The position numbers and the translations under genes were made by a program. Below the pieces are notes generated by a model that was not told where the DNA came from, searched no databases, and saw only the letters and a list, made by a program, of their open reading frames with translations. DNA of 64,000 nucleotides from an uncultured Pelagibacteraceae bacterium (GTDB lineage Bacteria > Pseudomonadota > Alphaproteobacteria > Pelagibacterales > Pelagibacteraceae): NCBI GenBank assembly GCA_902588625.1, contig CACIPU010000003.1, positions 1 through 64,000 of the forward strand. Reading direction: 5' to 3'. Numbering within the stretch: the first letter of the stretch is position 1; each line of letters opens with the position of its first letter. Of the stretch, positions 62,308-64,000 are shown in pieces.

Positions 62308-62786
62308 TCTGCTATATCTTTTTCTCTTCCATTAGTTATTTTAATTAATTTTTTGTAATCTATTTTAAATACGCAGTTGGGGTGGCCAGCTGCAGCAAAT
62401 ACATATCTAAATCGACCAAGTGATTTATCTATTAAGATATCCAATTTTTTTATATGTCCCACCGGTGAAACTCCACCAATAGAAAAACCAGTAATTTCTT
62501 TTACTTCTGTAGGATTAGCCATACATATGTTTTTACTATTTAAAAAAAATTTTAATTTATTTAATGAACATTTTTTGTCTCCAGCAACTAAGCAGATTAA
62601 AAAATTTTTTTCAACTTTAAATAGCAAACTTTTAACAATAGCACCAACATTACAATTCAAAGAATCAGCAGCATCTTTTGCTGTTCTAGCTGTTTTGGTT
62701 AAAACAGTTATACTTAGACTAGTGTCAAATTTTGATATAATTGATTTTACTCTCTTTACAGGCTCATTATTTAATAATGTTTCCAT
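62304..62786 (-). CDS. YbaK/ProX-family aminoacyl-tRNA deacylase
   Basis: AKDAADSLNCNVGAIVKSLLFKVEKNFLICLVAGDKKCSLNKL and TGFSIGGVSPVGHIKKLDILIDKSL. Confidence 0.9.
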   Translation of the reverse strand: METLLNNEPVKRVKSIISKFDTSLSITVLTKTARTAKDAADSLNCNVGAIVKSLLFKVEKNFLICLVAGDKKCSLNKLKFFLNSKNICMANPTEVKEITGFSIGGVSPVGHIKKLDILIDKSLGRFRYVFAAAGHPNCVFKIDYKKLIKITNGREKDIAE

Positions 62787-62804
62787 TTTTTTATCTTTTT
62801 AAAC

Positions 62805-62824
62805 TGCGTTATGTTTGTAACGCA
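62805..62824. promoter_or_regulatory. Perfect dyad TGCGTTA-N6-TAACGCA between ybaK and glnA (candidate operator or RNA stem-loop)
   Basis: tgcgttatgtttgtaacgca, 7-bp arms, in the 163-bp divergent intergenic region. Confidence 0.5.
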
Positions 62825-62949
62825 TACCTGTTAATTAATAAATTCATTTCATTAAATTGTTGAAGTTGAGTAATGATACAACCTGAAGCTTTAAATAAAA
62901 GTATTTAGTTAAGTAACAAATTATATATATAAGTAAAAAGAGAAATATT

Positions 62950-64000
62950 ATGAGTGCAAGTAAAATTTTAAAAAAGATTAAAGAAAAAGAAATTGAATAT
63001 ATAGATCTTCGTTTTACTGATCCTAAGGGTAAATTGCAGCATGTTACTATGGATAAGTCTGTTGTTGATGAAGAAATGCTAAATGATGGAATTTTCTTTG
63101 ATGGTTCTTCAATTGCTGGCTGGAAAGCTATAAATGAATCAGACATGATATTAAAACCTGATCTTGAAAAAGAGATTTTAGATCCTTTTACATCTCATAA
63201 TACTTTAATATTATTTTGTGATGTTATGGATGCGGTTAAAAAGACTCCTTATGAACGCGATCCTAGAAGTACTGCAAAAAAAGCTGAGGAATATTTAAAA
63301 AAATCTGGAATTGGTGATAAAGCTTTTTTTGGTCCAGAGGCTGAATTTTTTGTTTTTGATGATGTAAAATTTAAAAATGATATGAATGAGACTGGATTTA
63401 AAATTGATAGTTCTGAAGGTCCTTATAATACCGGAAAAGATTATGAAAATGGAAATATGGGACATAGACCAGGAATTAAAGGAGGTTATTTTCCTGTGCC
63501 TCCAGTAGATAGTGCTCAAGATATGAGAGGGGAATTTTTAAAAGCTTTAAAAGATATGGGAATTAAAGTTGAGAAACATCATCATGAAGTTGCTCCAAGT
63601 CAACACGAACTAGGAATGTATTTTGGAACATTAACTAATCAAGCTGATAACATGCAACTTTATAAATATGGAGTACATATGGTTGCTCATTCTTTTGGAA
63701 AAACTGCGACCTTCATGCCAAAACCAGTTAAAGGAGATAATGGATCAGGAATGCATGTTCATCAATCTTTGTGGAAAGGAAATACGGCTTTATTTTCAGG
63801 GACTAAATATTCAGGTTTATCAGAAATGGCTTTATATTATATTGGTGGAATTTTAAAACATGCTAAAGCAATTAATGCTTTTGCAAACAGTACCACAAAT
63901 AGTTATAAAAGATTGATACCTGGATTTGAAGCTCCTGTTCTTCTAGCCTACTCTGCTAGAAATAGATCGGCATCATGTAGAATACCTATAACCATGAATA
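62950..64000 (+). CDS. glnA: Glutamine synthetase type I (3' partial)
   Basis: [92 protein letters not shown]. Open to the window edge, so absent from the ORF track. Confidence 0.98.
   Translation, partial: MSASKILKKIKEKEIEYIDLRFTDPKGKLQHVTMDKSVVDEEMLNDGIFFDGSSIAGWKAINESDMILKPDLEKEILDPFTSHNTLILFCDVMDAVKKTPYERDPRSTAKKAEEYLKKSGIGDKAFFGPEAEFFVFDDVKFKNDMNETGFKIDSSEGPYNTGKDYENGNMGHRPGIKGGYFPVPPVDSAQDMRGEFLKALKDMGIKVEKHHHEVAPSQHELGMYFGTLTNQADNMQLYKYGVHMVAHSFGKTATFMPKPVKGDNGSGMHVHQSLWKGNTALFSGTKYSGLSEMALYYIGGILKHAKAINAFANSTTNSYKRLIPGFEAPVLLAYSARNRSASCRIPITMN

Noticed and set aside
62377-62802. 141-aa plus-strand ORF
   Set aside because: Antisense to the YbaK-family gene, which has clear family motifs.
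62825-62949. Possible known glutamine (glnA-type) riboswitch upstream of glnA
   Set aside because: I could not recognise the conserved core of that class by eye; an Infernal search would be needed.
62844-63146. 100-aa minus-strand ORF
   Set aside because: Antisense to the glnA N-terminal coding region and its leader.
63295-63519. 74-aa minus-strand ORF
   Set aside because: Antisense to glnA.
63668-63856. 62-aa plus-strand ORF
   Set aside because: Out-of-frame ORF inside glnA.
1-64000. CRISPR arrays, IS elements, prophage, toxin-antitoxin or defence islands
   Set aside because: No direct-repeat arrays, transposase, integrase or phage-like ORFs were recognised; nearly all DNA is assigned to core genes.

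Overview
The window reads as an AT-rich, streamlined alphaproteobacterial chromosome segment, most like SAR11/Pelagibacterales judging by gene content, Lys/Asn/Ile-rich proteins and near-zero intergenic distances. This is an inference; no search was run. It carries core housekeeping superoperons: ispDF-pgpA-cinA; coq10-lipA-ftsB-eno-kdsA-pyrG-secG-tpiA; ppiD-trpEGDC-lexA-gltX; lpxB-lpxI-lpxA-fabZ-lpxD-skp-bamA-dxr-cdsA-uppS-frr-tsf-rpsB; dnaE-lolD-lolC-proS-rnj-coaX-birA; nuoN-A; tRNA-Asp/tRNA-Val; lon-clpX-clpP-tig; tRNA-Leu; an EamA transporter; a YbaK protein; and a 5' partial glnA that runs off the right edge. The clearest accessory element is a two-gene divergent sugar/glycan cassette between tRNA-Val and lon. 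It contains an 848-aa protein that fuses an SDR epimerase, a WxcM-like cupin and a Zn-type sugar C-methyltransferase, divergent from a GT17-like glycosyltransferase. Other points of interest are a perfect alphaproteobacterial SOS box at lexA, a candidate structured rpsB leader, a perfect palindrome upstream of glnA, and several genes missing from otherwise conserved operons (pyrH, rseP, pdhABC, moaC/moeA/comEC, hupB). No CRISPR, IS element, prophage or rRNA was recognised.
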